This document shows positions 5,166-6,392 of a DNA stretch of 6,392 nucleotides, piece by piece. The position numbers were made by a program, and so were the translations under genes. Positions within the stretch are counted from its first letter, which is position 1. Each line of letters opens with the position of its first letter. The stretch is from JBGTBD01 sp041749475 (lineage in GTDB: Bacteria > Pseudomonadota > Alphaproteobacteria > Rickettsiales > UBA998): assembly GCA_041749475.1 (NCBI GenBank), contig JBGTBD010000005.1:1-6392 (forward strand), given 5' to 3'. The notes under the pieces were generated by a model that ran no database searches, was not told where the DNA came from, and saw nothing but the letters and a program-made list of their open reading frames with translations.

Positions 5166-6392
5166 ATGGCCCGTAAACATATTGCACGTTCCCGTTCTTC
5201 CGCCACTCCGCGTCGTTTTCGTATCCTGCGGCTACTTCTCATCCTTATCCTGTTGCTGGGCATGGCCTTAGGTGGACTCATCTATTGGTTCAGCACGGGG
5301 ACGCGCTCATTGCCCATCCTCGATGCACTCGTCTCCTCGCAGATCAACTCGCTCATTGCCCCCTATCACGCCAATATCGACCATTTGGCTTTTAAGCTGG
5401 ATAGGAAATCATGGCTACTCGCCACCGACATCCAGAACGTCCTCATCACCGATAAGGACGACAAACGCGTCGCCCGCATCCCGCAGATACGCCTCAGCCT
5501 CTCTGCGCCAGCGCTCCTCATCGGGCAGACGGAATTCAAGCGCATGGAAATCTCCAGCCCCCGCGTCCATGTCCGGCGGGACGCGGCAGGGCATCTGACA
5601 TTCAGCGTGCAGGATGAACAGGGTACTGACGTCTCCACCCCCGTCACTCTCGAATCCGCGATGGGAGGACTCGCCGGAAGCATTCGCCAGATGCGCGTGC
5701 GCCAACTCATCTTCACTAACGTCCTTATCGGCGTCGATCAACCCGACGGCTCCCTGCAACGCTGGGAATTACCCAAAGCAAGCTTGCGCTTTACCAAACA
5801 TTCCGGCGGCGTGCAGATCGCCTCCACCATCCTCATCAAGAACGAAGGATTCAATACACAGGTCAAGAGCACCAGCGCCATCGGCCTCAACAATAAGGAC
5901 AGCCATCACGAACTCACATTCCGCAGGCTTCCTGCCGCATTAGTGACGATGCTGCATCCCACACTCGCCCCATTACGGGGACTGGAAATCCTCTTCTCCG
6001 GCGGCGCGACACTGACGACGACGGACGAAACCATCAGCGCGATCGACGTTACCATCAGCGCCGAAAAAGGCACCTATGAGAACGCAGACGTCCTGCCGGA
6101 AAAGCTGACTATCGACAAATTGGCCTTTGTTGGCTCCACCGGCAAAGGCTTCGCCGCGCTGGACATCAAGAGCGCGGAACTGGTCACGCCCGATGTCACC
6201 GTCACCGCGAAAGGCAAGCTCGGCCTCACCACCCCTATGACCGCGGATGTGGAAATCACCGCCACCAAACTACCCTTCAGCAAAATCGCATCCTACTGGC
6301 CGAAAGACCTGAACGCCGCCAGCCGTGAATGGGTCGTCGCCAACCTCACCGACGGGACGATGGAAAAAGCCGTAGCGCGCATCCTTATCAAA
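5166..6392 (+). CDS. DUF3971/YhdP-like (AsmA superfamily) envelope protein, C-terminus cut by window edge
   Basis: The frame is open from ATG at 5166 to the window end (409 codons, no stop). A GTG immediately before it (5163) is an equally possible start; an in-frame TAA at 5139 limits the choice. No Shine-Dalgarno is visible. The N-terminus is basic (MARKHIARSRSSATPRRFR), followed by one membrane segment at about residues 23-42, so the protein is probably anchored in the inner membrane with the bulk in the periplasm. The rest alternates short beta-like stretches (for example IQNVLITDKDDKRVARIPQI, then MEISSPRVHV), as in AsmA-like proteins. At 377-409 the segment starting YWPKDLNAASREWVVANLTD resembles the 'WP..l...aReWv..nl..G' signature of DUF3971/YhdP proteins. 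Family members are usually about 1000 residues or longer, so more than half is missing here. E. coli YhdP, TamB and YdbH move phospholipids to the outer membrane; a similar role is inferred. A plain AsmA-family assignment is the main alternative. Confidence 0.82.
   Translation, partial: MARKHIARSRSSATPRRFRILRLLLILILLLGMALGGLIYWFSTGTRSLPILDALVSSQINSLIAPYHANIDHLAFKLDRKSWLLATDIQNVLITDKDDKRVARIPQIRLSLSAPALLIGQTEFKRMEISSPRVHVRRDAAGHLTFSVQDEQGTDVSTPVTLESAMGGLAGSIRQMRVRQLIFTNVLIGVDQPDGSLQRWELPKASLRFTKHSGGVQIASTILIKNEGFNTQVKSTSAIGLNNKDSHHELTFRRLPAALVTMLHPTLAPLRGLEILFSGGATLTTTDETISAIDVTISAEKGTYENADVLPEKLTIDKLAFVGSTGKGFAALDIKSAELVTPDVTVTAKGKLGLTTPMTADVEITATKLPFSKIASYWPKDLNAASREWVVANLTDGTMEKAVARILIK

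Noticed and set aside
5078..5281. A 68-codon upstream extension of glnE to an ATG at 5281
   Set aside because: The extension is Arg-rich and low in family character, overlaps the start and membrane segment of the divergent gene in antisense, and GlnE homology starts after 5077, where a ribosome binding site is present.

Overview
The window looks like chromosomal DNA from an alphaproteobacterium. The main evidence is a full-length glnE whose central linker reads like alphaproteobacterial GlnE, a Bcp/PrxQ of the 'CEDYGVWVEKSM' type, and a large envelope protein resembling the DUF3971/YhdP (AsmA-like) family. GC content is moderate: lines counted by hand in glnE range from 47% to 65%. The genus cannot be fixed from sequence alone.

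Layout: four genes read leftwards on the minus strand, in the order glnE (5077 to 2141), bcp (1955 to 1536, with a detached in-frame tail down to 1455), a small unrecognised gene (1400 to 921), and a larger unrecognised gene (898 to beyond base 1). A fifth gene, the DUF3971/AsmA-like membrane protein, reads rightwards from 5166 and leaves the window at 6392. It diverges from glnE across an 88-base promoter region. A compact palindromic repeat of about 120 bases (2049-2167) lies between glnE and bcp. It supplies the last eight codons and the stop of glnE. No tRNA, rRNA, CRISPR, transposase or phage gene is visible, and no gene-free stretch exceeds 300 bases.

Functions: GlnE adenylylates and deadenylylates glutamine synthetase and so controls ammonia assimilation. 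Bcp is a thiol peroxidase for organic hydroperoxides and H2O2. The AsmA-like protein probably bridges the periplasm and helps envelope lipid handling. These are housekeeping roles with no evident shared pathway. The two leftmost genes are spaced like an operon (22 bases apart) and have good ribosome binding sites, but I recognise no family in either.

The points most worth checking are: (1) an in-frame TAA that cuts bcp 26 codons short while the downstream frame still encodes a normal Bcp C-terminus; (2) capture of the glnE 3' end by the palindromic repeat; (3) a perfect 7-bp hairpin that buries the Shine-Dalgarno of the 921-1400 gene; and (4) the unrecognised two-gene pair. I see no clear sign of a novel defence, mobile or biosynthetic system.
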